Shown: positions 8,644-18,345, counted from the first letter of the stretch. The stretch: 44,295 nucleotides of DNA from UBA5266 sp002411545 (GCA_028693085.1 JAQUWC010000010.1:1-44295), one strand, 5' to 3'. Notes: generated by a model not told the origin, from the sequence alone. Numbers and translations are program-made.

Positions 8644-9558
8644 TTACATCCATTTTTTTCTTTTAAAATAAAAGATCAAAAATAATACAATAGTTAAACA
8701 AATGCCGATAATAATCCAAAAAGCAAAGGGAGTTTTTTCAAACGGGAGTTTTAGATTCATACCGTATAAACCACTGATAAATGTTAAGGGAAGTACGATG
8801 GTTGAAATGATGGTTAAGGTTCTCATTACTTCGTTATTGCGATTAGCCTGGACAAATCCAAAAATAGAGGATAAGGAATCGGTTAATTCTTCAAAATCTT
8901 CGATCATATCCCACATTTTTTGATATAAGTCGAGGATATTTCCCCAATAATCTTCCATATCTTCTTTGGATTCATAGCCTTTAATTTCGCCGGATTCAAA
9001 TTTATGAAACACCCTTAATTGTGGTTTAAAGATAGTGTTTAATTGGATTACATTTTTTCGTATGACTGATATTTTTTCAATGGTTTTTTCGGCATTTTTG
9101 CTAAATAAATTCCGGTTTATTTCGTCAATTTCTTGGCCGACTTGATTAATTAAAAAATAAGATTCGTTGATCAAACGGTTTAAGATAGTATATAAAACGG
9201 CATCGCTGGAACAGGAAATTAAATCAAATATAGCATTGGGGTTACGTTTGTAATAGTTAAATAAATCTTCAACCACCCAATGTGCTTGTCCGATAGTGAT
9301 AATATAGTCTTTACCCCAAAATATTTTGACTTCTTTGGCTTTAACAAAACGTTTTAAATTATCGAAATGAGGAAAATGTAAGATCAGAAAATAATAATCA
9401 TCATAAATATCGATTTTTGGACGTTGGGTATAACTTCGGCAATCTTCAATGTCCAGGGGGTGAAAATGATATTCTTTTTGTAATATATCTAAATCCTCGT
9501 CGGCGGGATTTTGAATATGTAGCCATTTTAATTTTTCAAAAGTTAATGTTTCTATCAT
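8644..9558 (-). CDS. corA: CorA-family magnesium/divalent cation transporter
   Basis: A 304-residue CorA protein. The N-terminal alpha/beta cytosolic domain (about 1-150) includes HPLDIEDCRSYTQRPKIDIYDDYYFLILHFP; long helices follow (150-245); two membrane helices close the protein (about 245-264 and 278-297). The signature YGMN sits between them (GMN at 266-268), the selectivity motif of the pentameric channel. The C terminus is basic (KRKKWM), as in CorA. Annotation as magnesium transporter follows the family; cobalt or nickel transport is possible. It has its own promoter (9615-9622) just beyond a terminator for the upstream gene. Confidence 0.94.
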   Translation of the reverse strand: MIETLTFEKLKWLHIQNPADEDLDILQKEYHFHPLDIEDCRSYTQRPKIDIYDDYYFLILHFPHFDNLKRFVKAKEVKIFWGKDYIITIGQAHWVVEDLFNYYKRNPNAIFDLISCSSDAVLYTILNRLINESYFLINQVGQEIDEINRNLFSKNAEKTIEKISVIRKNVIQLNTIFKPQLRVFHKFESGEIKGYESKEDMEDYWGNILDLYQKMWDMIEDFEELTDSLSSIFGFVQANRNNEVMRTLTIISTIVLPLTFISGLYGMNLKLPFEKTPFAFWIIIGICLTIVLFLIFYFKRKKWM

Positions 9559-9614
9559 ATCTTATCCCTCCTATTTGATACATTTTTTTACATTCCTGCA
9601 TATTTTAAACGCTG

Positions 9615-9622
9615 CAAAAGTA
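9615..9622 (-). promoter_or_regulatory. -7 promoter element for corA
   Basis: On the minus strand this reads TACTTTTG followed by CAG, a match to TAnnTTTG. It lies about 57 bases before the corA ATG and only 3 bases beyond the terminator stem at 9626-9665. Confidence 0.6.
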
Positions 9623-9625
9623 GGC

Positions 9626-9665
9626 AAAAAATCTATAGAAAAGAAAGATTCTCTATAGATTTTTT
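9626..9665 (-). terminator. strong intrinsic terminator between the T9SS transglutaminase gene and corA
   Basis: Fourteen bases (9626-9639) pair perfectly with 9652-9665 around a 12-base loop; the stem has an A tract on one side and a T tract on the other, so it could act in both directions. It lies 35 bases after the stop of the minus-strand gene at 9700. Confidence 0.8.
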
Positions 9666-9699
9666 CATTCAATGTTCAAAAAATAGTGGCAAAGCCGAT

Positions 9700-12108
9700 T
9701 TACTTTTTAATAAATTTTTTCACGCTTTTTCCTTTATGAGAATAAAGAGTGATAAAATATATACCCGATTCGATATTACTGATATCTATTTGATATGGAT
9801 TGTTTTGTGAAACATTTTGAATATCTCTGATAACTTTTCCTGTTATATCCATGATTCGAATGGATTGGATATTATAAGGGGAAGCCATAATATTTAGTTG
9901 ATTATCAGCCGGATTTGGATAAATGTTTACTGTAAGTTTATTTTCATCCTCTGCTTCATTAATACTTGCATCGAAAACGGCTCCGTTGATTATATCGGTA
10001 CTATATTCGATTTCGATGAAATTTTTATAGTTAAAATCATTTGTTACAGCGATATATGTTTTACCGCTTTGATGAATTGGCACGGCAAGTTCGCCAGGAA
10101 GCCTCCGATAAAGGGTATAAATAGAATTTACTTTAGCTGTTTTTGATGATTTAAATGTATTCATTTCTTCTTCCGATAAAACATGAATATTTAGTAAAGC
10201 ATCGCTAGCAGTACGTTCATAAAAGGTAGATCCTTGTCCATCGACGGGATTTCTATCGGTGCTAATGTTTTTAGCTGAGAAACTAAATTGTAAACTTTTC
10301 TCGGCATCATATGTATTAAAATTAGTATTCACTCTTGATCTTGATTTAGGTTTATCAGGTAGGGTGAAGGTAATGTTATAATTTTGACCAGCTACGGTAT
10401 TAGTATTGACAAGGATATATACTTTGTCTGTTTCGGTTGGATAACTACCATAATTAGGATGATATATTTTCATATAATATTTTTTCCCGGTACCTATGGG
10501 AGTGTTAATTTTTCCTTGGCTGTCGGTCCAGAGATAGCCGGCCGATCGAACATAGGCTGTTCCATATTGTGTATTGGTAGAATACAAGTTAACTCTAACT
10601 CCATCAATAGGATTTCCTAAGGAATCAACGATAGTAAGGTCTAAATTCGAAGCGGGTTTATTTTCGGAATAACAATCAGAAACATTCATTAATCTTCCAT
10701 CGGGAATATATCCTTGAACCAAAGAACTGTTCCAACCATAGTGTCCGTATTCTTGCATATTGGTCATTCCCCAGTAGTAGGGTCTTCCGGGTGAACAGCC
10801 ACCTCGAAAGAATTCGTAATGATGCCAAATACTATCTCCACCGTCGTGGAACATTCCCCAAACGTGATCATCACAAAAGTCGCCTATATGCATTAGAGGG
10901 ATTAAACAAGTACGGGTAGCAGCAGCTACTAATAGAGCATCTTCATGGCAATTGCCGATGTGTTTCCATGCAATATGATTGGGTTGGGAGGGGCGATAAT
11001 CATTGGCATTTGTAACATCCATAGGGATGCATCGTGAACACCAATTGCCTAATACATTCATAGCATCGTGGGTAGAATCGAAGTCTCGGTTAAAAAAGTA
11101 GATAGTCATTTGTTGATCCCATAAATATTCGGGCATTTGCATAATTTCGCCTAATCGTGGAATGGTATCTATGCGAATGCTATCTTTATTTCCTTTGTCG
11201 TCGATCACTTTATAGCTTGCAATATTTACCGGTCGATAGCTGTAATTCGTATCGGGATCGAACCATAAATATTCGCGCCAGCTATAACCCCATGTTCGTT
11301 GACCTACCGATGAAACATCATCGGCTACATATAAGCCTTCTTGTTCTAATTTTGGCATTACTATAAATTGGTAGTAGTAGTATGGATCGATTTCTCGCCA
11401 TATAAATGTATTTGTACCGGTTTTTATTTTATATTCGGTTGTGGTTTGCCAATGATTGGTGTTTGTATCGCCTTTTTCGACTAAACGAACGTATTTTAAG
11501 GAATCGGCAAACGAATAAATATACTCAACATTTTTAAGTAAATAATCCCAATCATTATAAAAACGGCTGTGTCTTAAAACTTCATAGGGTAAGTACGTTA
11601 GCATAAATGCTACTTCATCTAAATATTGTTTGGGTGTAGCATTTAATAAATCAATCATTTTGTTGCGAAAATCAGTTTGTGTAATGAGTTTAAATTTAAA
11701 TGTTAAATCATAATGTAACCAAATTGGAACACGTGAAATGGCATTTTGTATGTCGCTACTAAGTAGTTCGAAGTGAGATGAATCTTCAAGTATCTGATTG
11801 TTTTCTACTTCAAAAATAATAGCATCTCCAGGTTTTAAAATACGTTTGTGGGTATAATTATTTTTTTTGGTTTTTATTTGATTCGTTTGAAAGGGGTGTG
11901 TATAATTCCATTGTAAATCGGCTTCTTCAAATGATGCATCATTAATTTTTAGCGGACTGGTAGTTATGGTACCGGAAGGTTCGGAAATGTTTTTTGCTTT
12001 ATTTATATAAATAGTTGTTTTGGAGGTTGTTTCTGTTTGTGATAGCAAGGTGTTTTGTGATGTGAGACTCACAATCAATAAGCAGAATAAACTAATTTTT
12101 CTTTTCAT
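9700..12108 (-). CDS. secreted transglutaminase-like protein with T9SS sorting domain
   Basis: An 802-residue exported protein. Signal peptide: MKRKISLFCLLIVSLTSQNTLLSQ. The centre (about 330-440) has a transglutaminase-like core: Cys387 in GNCHEDALLVAAATR and His415 in DDHVWGMFHDG, with an acidic residue following; these would form the Cys-His-Asp site. A carboxypeptidase-regulatory/Ig-like segment follows (about 495-590, LTIVDSLGNPIDGVRVNLYST). The last 75 residues form a T9SS type A sorting domain: VNIYPNPADNQLNI, IMDITGKVI, and the terminal GIYFITLYSHKGKSVKKFIKK pattern. This implies export across the outer membrane and surface attachment. Transglutaminase-like cores also include proteases and peptide N-glycanases, so cross-linking is not assured. 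It has its own promoter and a strong terminator. Confidence 0.85.
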   Translation of the reverse strand: MKRKISLFCLLIVSLTSQNTLLSQTETTSKTTIYINKAKNISEPSGTITTSPLKINDASFEEADLQWNYTHPFQTNQIKTKKNNYTHKRILKPGDAIIFEVENNQILEDSSHFELLSSDIQNAISRVPIWLHYDLTFKFKLITQTDFRNKMIDLLNATPKQYLDEVAFMLTYLPYEVLRHSRFYNDWDYLLKNVEYIYSFADSLKYVRLVEKGDTNTNHWQTTTEYKIKTGTNTFIWREIDPYYYYQFIVMPKLEQEGLYVADDVSSVGQRTWGYSWREYLWFDPDTNYSYRPVNIASYKVIDDKGNKDSIRIDTIPRLGEIMQMPEYLWDQQMTIYFFNRDFDSTHDAMNVLGNWCSRCIPMDVTNANDYRPSQPNHIAWKHIGNCHEDALLVAAATRTCLIPLMHIGDFCDDHVWGMFHDGGDSIWHHYEFFRGGCSPGRPYYWGMTNMQEYGHYGWNSSLVQGYIPDGRLMNVSDCYSENKPASNLDLTIVDSLGNPIDGVRVNLYSTNTQYGTAYVRSAGYLWTDSQGKINTPIGTGKKYYMKIYHPNYGSYPTETDKVYILVNTNTVAGQNYNITFTLPDKPKSRSRVNTNFNTYDAEKSLQFSFSAKNISTDRNPVDGQGSTFYERTASDALLNIHVLSEEEMNTFKSSKTAKVNSIYTLYRRLPGELAVPIHQSGKTYIAVTNDFNYKNFIEIEYSTDIINGAVFDASINEAEDENKLTVNIYPNPADNQLNIMASPYNIQSIRIMDITGKVIRDIQNVSQNNPYQIDISNIESGIYFITLYSHKGKSVKKFIKK

Positions 12109-12140
12109 AAAGCGAATAATTAAAGTGTTAAAATGATTTG

Positions 12141-12148
12141 CAAAAATA
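12141..12148 (-). promoter_or_regulatory. -7 promoter element for the T9SS transglutaminase gene
   Basis: Minus-strand TATTTTTG followed by CAAA matches the -7 consensus and lies 33 bases before the ATG. Confidence 0.6.
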
Positions 12149-12472
12149 CATTTTATATTTATATTGTCACATACATTTCATCATTCACTATATTAATAAT
12201 TCGATTTACGATTTATCAGCCCTTGTCAGAAAATACAGCTGCAGCTAACGGAAAATCCCTAAGGCGTCTCAAAAAATACCTATCCCAATAGATTTTATTT
12301 TTATAAGGATAGATTTAAATTCTATACTTATAGCGTTTTTCCGCTTTAATCATAAAATTTTGCGGAGACGTTTCACGGAAAATTTGTAAGGCTTCACAGA
12401 AAATCTGGCAGCAGTAAATGTTATAAAATCAAGAGAAGAGGTGATTTGATACGATTTTATGTAAGAAAAACA
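12149..12472. repeat. non-coding gap with repeated CRGAAAAT modules and nested hairpins
   Basis: No convincing ORF. Module A (CAGAAAAT plus a GCAG-containing tail) occurs at 12227 and 12397; module B (CGGAAAAT-nnn-TAAGGC) occurs at 12249-12265 and 12376-12392 with 14 of 17 bases alike. All copies point the same way, in order A-B-B-A. Between the two pairs, CGTCTC (12265-12270) can pair with GAGACG (12365-12370), enclosing CTATCC/GGATAG (12280-12285/12307-12312) and AGCG/CGCT (12332-12335/12342-12345). It follows the end of dnaE, so it may include a terminator, but the repeats suggest an interspersed element or a structured RNA. Confidence 0.5.
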
Positions 12473-15400
12473 TCATTTAGATAATTTTATTTCGATCATA
12501 GGAATTTGTTCTATGGCATTACTAAAACGGAGAATATTGACTTTATGTGGGCATGAAAATTCAACATCTAAATGATTGTATAAATCGAAAATTTTCAGCA
12601 TGACTTTTGTTTGACCTTTGCAGCTTTTAAAAATATAATTTAATTTTTCTATTAATTCGTCGTCGATGTCGCTGAGATTAATGCGTAAATCGACGGCATT
12701 GGTATAGGATTCGAGAATAGTATCAAGGAGTTGTATATTTGTTACTTTTAGTTCGAAGTCTTCATCAAATTCTCCTTTTCGACCGTATTTTAGTTCGCTT
12801 TTAGCATCGATAAATACAAAAATATTTTTTTGAAAGTAATGTTGCAATTTCAAGAAATTTTCACCGAAAAGGCTAAGTGTTATTTTACTGTCATAATCTT
12901 CGACGGTAATACGTCCATATTTTTTGTTATTAGAAGTCTCGCCGGTATGAATATCGGTAATTACGCCGGCAAAACTAATATTTTGCTTACGGGATCCTAA
13001 CTTTCTGAGTAGCCCTTCTTGGTGAAGGCTTGAAATATTATGAGTAGTAAAATTAATAATTTCGAGCGTATATTTGTCGAGGGGGTGTCCGGAGATGTAA
13101 AAACCGCAAATTTCTTTTTCATAATGCAGTTGTTGCAAGTCAGACCAGGGCTCGCAGTTAGGAAATTCCAAGCCATTATCTTCGTCGGAAATATGACTAT
13201 CATCGAACAATGAAATTTGCATCGAGTTTTGTTTGGCTTGGTAGGAGGAGGCATAACGTATAAGTCGTTCGATAAACGTGGAATTGTCGACTTCGGCAAA
13301 AAATTGAGCTCTGTGTACGTTACTCAGCGAATCGAAAGCTCCCGACATAGCCAATGCTTCAATACAACGTTTATTACAAGCTCTTAAATTAATCCGTTTC
13401 ATAAAATCGAAAATGGAAAGAAATGCACCGTTTTGATTTCTTTCGTCGATAATGGCTGCTGAGGCAGCTTCGCCTACGCCTTTTAAAGCCGAAAGGCCGA
13501 AACGTATTTCACCGTTGGCATTTACGGTAAAATGCATATCCGATTCATTAATATCAGGACCTAAAACCGGAGAGCCTATTCGTTTACATTCGTCAATTAA
13601 GATAGATATTTCGGAAATATTATTGATATTATGGGTTAAGTTAGCGGCCATAAATTCCGCCGGATAATGTGCTTTTAAATAAGCGGTTTGATAAGCAATC
13701 CAAGAATAACAAGTGGCATGTGATTTATTAAAGGCATATTTCGCGAATTCAGACCAATCGCTCCAAATTTTTTCTAATGTATCAAGGGGGCCGTAACCTT
13801 TGGCTGTCGCTCCTTCCATAAATTTGGTTTTTAAAACGGACATTTTATCCATTAATTTTTTTCCCATAGCTTTACGTAGTTCATCCGACTGTCCGCGCGT
13901 AAACCCCGCTAAATCACGACTTAGAAGCATTACCTGTTCTTGATAAACGGTAATCCCATAGGTTTCTTTTAAGCGCTTTTCCATTTCAGGAAAAGGATAG
14001 TCAATTTTTTCTTTGCCTTGTTTTCGTTGAATAAATTGAGGAATATATTGCATAGGCCCCGGACGATACAAGGCATTCATCGCAATTAAATCTTCGAATT
14101 TATTGGGTTTTAATTCTTTTAAATATTTTTGCATCCCCGGCGATTCAAATTGGAAAGTCCCTATTGTTGCTCCTTCGCTAAATAACTTATAGGTTTTTGC
14201 GTCGTCAATCGGGATGTTATCTATATCGATGTCAATATTTTTTGATTTCTTAATATTTGATAGAGATTCGTTGATAATGGATAAGGTTTTTAATCCTAAG
14301 AAATCCATTTTAATTAATCCCACCTCTTCAATGACAGATCCTTCGTATTGAGTAATTAATATTTTTTTGTCAGAGTCTTTATCTTTAACAGTACTTAATG
14401 GAATTATATTGGTTAAATCATCCGCACCGATAATAATTCCGCATGCATGCACTCCTATTTGTCGGACAGTCCCTTCAAGTATAGCAGCATATTTTAGGGT
14501 ATCGGATAGTAATGCATCGTTTGAATTGTATATGTTCTTTAATTCAGTATCATACTTTAAGCAATTGGCAATAGTTAATTTGACAGGGTTACCGGTTTTC
14601 GGGTCATCTGGTAATCTGTCGGGAAGATATTGTACTAATTTATTGGCAACATCAAGAGGAACTTGTTGAACACGGGCTACATCTTTAATGCTTGATTTTG
14701 CTGCCATGGTTCCGTAAGTAATGATATGGGCAACTTTTTCTTTGCCGTATTTCTCGATGACCCAATCTAACACTTTGGCTCTTCCTTCGTCGTCGAAATC
14801 AATATCAATATCGGGTAAAGAGATACGCTCAGGATTGAGAAAACGTTCGAAAAGCAAGTCGTATTTCAGAGGATCAATATTTGTAATTTTTAAGCAATAA
14901 GCCACAACAGAGCCGGCAGCGGATCCACGTCCGGGCCCTACTGTTACATGCATTGCACGCGCTGCACGAATAAAATCTTGTACAATAAGAAAATAACCGG
15001 GGAAACCCATATCACGAATAACATTCAATTCGAAATGGATACGTTCAATTATTTCGTCATTTAATTCGTTTCCATATCTTTCTCGAGCTCCTTTCAGGCT
15101 AAGTTCTTTCAAGTAATCGGATTCGAGTTTAATACGATAAATTTTATCTATTCCGCCTAAATTTTCGATTTTTCCTTTATGAGTATCATCCGGTTCGAAT
15201 TCTTGGTATAAATCGCTTTCGGAATATGTTTTTCTATATTGTTCTTCCGTACCAAAGGATGCAGGTATCTCGAATTGAGGCATCATCACATTTTTGTTGA
15301 TATTGTAGTATTCAATTTTATCCACAATTTCTTGTGTATTGCTGAGAGCTTCAGGTAAATCATGAAAAAGTTCTGCCATTTCTTGTGGAGATTTCAACCA

Positions 15401-16297
15401 TTCTTGTTGGCTGTAACGCATACGATCGGTATCATCTATTTTTTTTCCTGTACTCAAACAAATCAAGCGATCGTGAGCTTCGGCATGCTCTTCTTCAACA
15501 AAATGCACATCATTAGTAGCAATGATTTTTGTGTGGGTTTCTTGTGCTAATTGCCATAAAATGATATTTTGCTGTTGTTGTCGTTCAAAGACTGTTTTAT
15601 CTGCACCGGGTTTATTGGTTTTATGTCGTTGAAATTCTAGGTAGTAATCATCACCAAATACTTTTTTAAACCAATAAATAGCTTGTTTTGCTTCCTCAAT
15701 TTTTCCGGTTTCAATTTTTCGATGAATTTCACCAGCTAAACAGGCTGAACTTACAATGAGTCCTTCTTTATATTGTTCTAAAATTTCTTTATCTATACGA
15801 GGACGAAGATATTCGCCTTCTATCCAAGCTAATGATACAAGTTTGCACAGATTATGATATCCGGTTAAATTCTTTGCCAGTAAAATAAGATGATCGCCGC
15901 TTAAATTCTCTTTGAATTCTTTTACAAATCGACTTCCGTTAGGATTGGAATTCGTGGTTCGAGCCACGTATACTTCACAACCGAATATGGGTTTAAATAA
16001 AAGTTTTCTTTTTTCAGAGAGTAACCCTTGTAATGATTGAAATTCTTCTTCGTTTTGATGGGTCGTCAGTGTTTCTTTAAGTTGGAGTTCAATCTTTTCA
16101 ATTTCTTTAAGAATGGGTTTATTTATTCCACATACGTAGTCAAAAAAATGTTTAATGCCAAACATATTGCCATGATCGGTTAGTGCCATGGAATGCATGC
16201 TGCATGCGATAGCTTTATCTACTAAGCCTGAAATAGACGACATTCCATCTAAAATTGAATATGTAGAATGAACATGTAAATGCGTAAAGTTTAGCAT
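12473..16297 (-). CDS. dnaE: DNA polymerase III alpha subunit
   Basis: A 1274-residue replicative polymerase of the DnaE1 type. The PHP domain opens the protein (THLHVHSTYSILDGM). The catalytic palm carries PDIDIDFDDEGR with the paired aspartates, preceded by the GPGRGSAAGS region; RPGPMQYIPQF and GITVYQEQVMLLSRDLAGF are family landmarks. KSHATCYSWIAYQTAYLKAHYPAEF marks the end of the fingers. An OB fold lies near the C terminus (SFAGVITDIHTGETSNNKKYGRITVED). Length exceeds E. coli DnaE (1160) by an insertion in the PHP/palm area (about 340-370), as is usual in Bacteroidota. An upstream in-frame TTG at 16303 would add only two residues; the ATG at 16297 places the conserved LNFTHLHVHS at the start and is preferred. 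Confidence 0.96.
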   Translation of the reverse strand: MLNFTHLHVHSTYSILDGMSSISGLVDKAIACSMHSMALTDHGNMFGIKHFFDYVCGINKPILKEIEKIELQLKETLTTHQNEEEFQSLQGLLSEKRKLLFKPIFGCEVYVARTTNSNPNGSRFVKEFKENLSGDHLILLAKNLTGYHNLCKLVSLAWIEGEYLRPRIDKEILEQYKEGLIVSSACLAGEIHRKIETGKIEEAKQAIYWFKKVFGDDYYLEFQRHKTNKPGADKTVFERQQQQNIILWQLAQETHTKIIATNDVHFVEEEHAEAHDRLICLSTGKKIDDTDRMRYSQQEWLKSPQEMAELFHDLPEALSNTQEIVDKIEYYNINKNVMMPQFEIPASFGTEEQYRKTYSESDLYQEFEPDDTHKGKIENLGGIDKIYRIKLESDYLKELSLKGARERYGNELNDEIIERIHFELNVIRDMGFPGYFLIVQDFIRAARAMHVTVGPGRGSAAGSVVAYCLKITNIDPLKYDLLFERFLNPERISLPDIDIDFDDEGRAKVLDWVIEKYGKEKVAHIITYGTMAAKSSIKDVARVQQVPLDVANKLVQYLPDRLPDDPKTGNPVKLTIANCLKYDTELKNIYNSNDALLSDTLKYAAILEGTVRQIGVHACGIIIGADDLTNIIPLSTVKDKDSDKKILITQYEGSVIEEVGLIKMDFLGLKTLSIINESLSNIKKSKNIDIDIDNIPIDDAKTYKLFSEGATIGTFQFESPGMQKYLKELKPNKFEDLIAMNALYRPGPMQYIPQFIQRKQGKEKIDYPFPEMEKRLKETYGITVYQEQVMLLSRDLAGFTRGQSDELRKAMGKKLMDKMSVLKTKFMEGATAKGYGPLDTLEKIWSDWSEFAKYAFNKSHATCYSWIAYQTAYLKAHYPAEFMAANLTHNINNISEISILIDECKRIGSPVLGPDINESDMHFTVNANGEIRFGLSALKGVGEAASAAIIDERNQNGAFLSIFDFMKRINLRACNKRCIEALAMSGAFDSLSNVHRAQFFAEVDNSTFIERLIRYASSYQAKQNSMQISLFDDSHISDEDNGLEFPNCEPWSDLQQLHYEKEICGFYISGHPLDKYTLEIINFTTHNISSLHQEGLLRKLGSRKQNISFAGVITDIHTGETSNNKKYGRITVEDYDSKITLSLFGENFLKLQHYFQKNIFVFIDAKSELKYGRKGEFDEDFELKVTNIQLLDTILESYTNAVDLRINLSDIDDELIEKLNYIFKSCKGQTKVMLKIFDLYNHLDVEFSCPHKVNILRFSNAIEQIPMIEIKLSK

Positions 16298-16341
16298 AAT
16301 CAAATGATAATTAAATATATATAAATAATAAAACTTTTGTT

Positions 16342-16349
16342 CAAAGATA
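16342..16349 (-). promoter_or_regulatory. -7 promoter element for dnaE
   Basis: Minus-strand TATCTTTG matches the -7 consensus, 45 bases before the dnaE ATG. A -33 element is not obvious. Confidence 0.55.
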
Positions 16350-16480
16350 CAATATTATATTCTTTTAAGAGGACATTGTTAAAAACTTTTAGCAGATTAT
16401 TTATTGTATTAAAAGAAAATTATAATAAAATGGTATGAGATAATGAGAGATAAAAAAACAAAAAAAATAAACATTTATTT

Positions 16481-16504
16481 TATACAAACGTAGCCTATAC
16501 AAAC
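16481..16504 (+). promoter_or_regulatory. direct repeat TATACAAAC x2 in the dnaE-ftcD divergent gap
   Basis: TATACAAAC occurs at 16481-16489 and 16496-16504, 15 bases apart. The second copy lies in GCCTATACAAA, an 11-mer also present upstream of nrdJ (21752-21762). It could be an operator; there is no direct support. The rest of the 330-base gap is AT-rich with divergent promoters and no ORF. Confidence 0.3.
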
Positions 16505-16553
16505 AGATGTTTATAACTGTAAAATAAATTAGGCAAGGAAGCAAAATTTATTG

Positions 16554-16561
16554 TATTTTTG
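16554..16561 (+). promoter_or_regulatory. -7 promoter element for ftcD
   Basis: TATTTTTG matches the -7 consensus and gives a leader of about 75 bases before the ATG at 16640. Confidence 0.5.
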
Positions 16562-16639
16562 TTGACACTATAATAAAGCGAGCAATCAAATACAAAGGGG
16601 TGATTATTAAAATAATAATAAAGAAAATATTAAGTGTGT

Positions 16640-18334
16640 ATGAAAAAGATAATTGAATGTGTTCCAAATTTCAGTGAAGGACGTAATATGGACATCATAC
16701 ATCAAATAACACAAGAGATAGAAAAGATAGAAGGAGTTAAGTTATTAGATGTAGATCCCGGAGTTACGACAAATCGTACGGTGGTTACCTTTGCAGGCAC
16801 ACCCGATGAGGTCTGTGAAGCGGCATTTCAATGTATAAAGAAAGCACAAATGCTTATTGATATGAGCAAACACAAAGGAGATCACCCTCGTTTTGGAGCA
16901 ACGGATGTATGTCCGCTTGTTCCGGTGGCAAATATTACGATGGAAGAAACCATTTTATATGCACGTAAATTGGCACAAAGAGTAGGAAGTGAGTTGAATA
17001 TTCCTGTCTATTGTTATGAATACGCGGCTTTTGAAGAAAAAAGATGTAATTTGGCAAATTGTCGCCAAGGGGAGTATGAAGGATTACCTAAAAAATTAGT
17101 CAATCCGGAATGGTCGCCGTGTTTTGGACCGGTATCGTTTACCGAAAGCGTAAAAAAATCAGGAGCAACGGCTATAGGAGCCCGAGATTTTTTGGTAGCA
17201 GTAAACTATAATTTAAATACAACCTCTATACGTCGTGCCAATGCCATTGCTTTTGATGTAAGAGAAAAAGGACGCCCCAAAAGAGAAGGGAATCCTATAA
17301 CAGGTAAAATTATAAAAGATAATGAAGGAAATACCATTAATATTCCAGGAACATTGAAGGCTACAAAAGCCATCGGATGGTATATTCCTGAATATGGAAT
17401 AGCGCAAGTCTCCATGAATTTGACAGATATTTCAGTTACCCCTTTACATATAGCATTTGATGAAGTAAGTAGATGTGCACAAAATAGGGGCATTCGAGTC
17501 AGCGGATGTGAAATCGTTGGCTTGGTTCCTAAAAAAGTATTAATAGACGCTGGTAAGTATTATTTGGAAAAACAGCATCGTTCCGTTGGAATATCCGAAG
17601 AAGAGATTATAAAAATTGCTGTTAAATCGATGGGATTGGATGATTTAAAACCATTTAATCCCAACGAAAAAATAATTGAATATTTATTGGAAACCGAAAA
17701 GAGCAGGCCGAAATTGGTCGATATGAGTTGTAAATCCTTTGCAGATGAAACGGCAAGTGAAAGTCCGGCACCCGGTGGAGGTTCTATTTCAGCTTATTTA
17801 GGCGCTCTTGGAGCCGCTTTAGGAACCATGGTGGCAAACTTATCAGCGCATAAATCCGGTTGGGATGAACGATGGAAAGAGTTTTCGGATTGGGCTGAAA
17901 AAGGGCAAAAAATTAAAAATGAATTATTATTTTTAGTTGACGAAGACACGCAATCTTTTAATAAGATTATGGATGCCTTTAGTATGCCAAAAGCGAATGA
18001 AGAACAAAAACAGCTTCGTTCACAAGCGATACAAGAAGCTACTAAATATGCCATTGAAGTACCTTATAAAACTATGCGTAAAGCATTTGAAGCATTTGAA
18101 TTATGTAATGCAATGGTTGATACGGGAAATCCAAATTCCGTATCAGATGCCGGGGTAGGAGCTTTATGTGTACGTTCAGCTGTGATGGGGGCCTATTTAA
18201 ATGTAAAAATCAATGCTGCTTCCTTAAAGGATAAAGGATTTGTAAATGATATTTTACAGAAAGCAGAGGACTTGCTTACAGAAACTAAAAAGGCAGAGGA
18301 AATGATTTTATCAAAAATAATGGATAAATTATAA
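16640..18334 (+). CDS. ftcD: fused glutamate formimidoyltransferase / formimidoyl-THF cyclodeaminase
   Basis: A 564-residue bifunctional enzyme of histidine degradation and one-carbon metabolism: it moves the formimino group from formiminoglutamate to tetrahydrofolate and then releases ammonia to give methenyl-THF. The transferase half (about 1-330) starts KKIIECVPNFSEGRN and carries the catalytic-region HKGDHPRFGATDVCPLVP, then SVGISEEEIIKIAV at its end. The cyclodeaminase half (about 350-560) has ASESPAPGGGSISAYLGALGAALGTMVANL. A GTG two codons upstream (16634) is possible, but ATG 16640 gives the standard family start. No hutH, hutU or hutI gene is near, so it may serve folate supply or work with genes elsewhere. 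Confidence 0.95.
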   Translation: MKKIIECVPNFSEGRNMDIIHQITQEIEKIEGVKLLDVDPGVTTNRTVVTFAGTPDEVCEAAFQCIKKAQMLIDMSKHKGDHPRFGATDVCPLVPVANITMEETILYARKLAQRVGSELNIPVYCYEYAAFEEKRCNLANCRQGEYEGLPKKLVNPEWSPCFGPVSFTESVKKSGATAIGARDFLVAVNYNLNTTSIRRANAIAFDVREKGRPKREGNPITGKIIKDNEGNTINIPGTLKATKAIGWYIPEYGIAQVSMNLTDISVTPLHIAFDEVSRCAQNRGIRVSGCEIVGLVPKKVLIDAGKYYLEKQHRSVGISEEEIIKIAVKSMGLDDLKPFNPNEKIIEYLLETEKSRPKLVDMSCKSFADETASESPAPGGGSISAYLGALGAALGTMVANLSAHKSGWDERWKEFSDWAEKGQKIKNELLFLVDEDTQSFNKIMDAFSMPKANEEQKQLRSQAIQEATKYAIEVPYKTMRKAFEAFELCNAMVDTGNPNSVSDAGVGALCVRSAVMGAYLNVKINAASLKDKGFVNDILQKAEDLLTETKKAEEMILSKIMDKL

Positions 18335-18345
18335 AATAAAAAATA

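Noticed and set aside
10070..10095. TTGGCACGG resembling the -24 part of a sigma-54 promoter
   Set aside because: It lies inside the transglutaminase coding region on the opposite strand and lacks the TTGC -12 part at the right distance.
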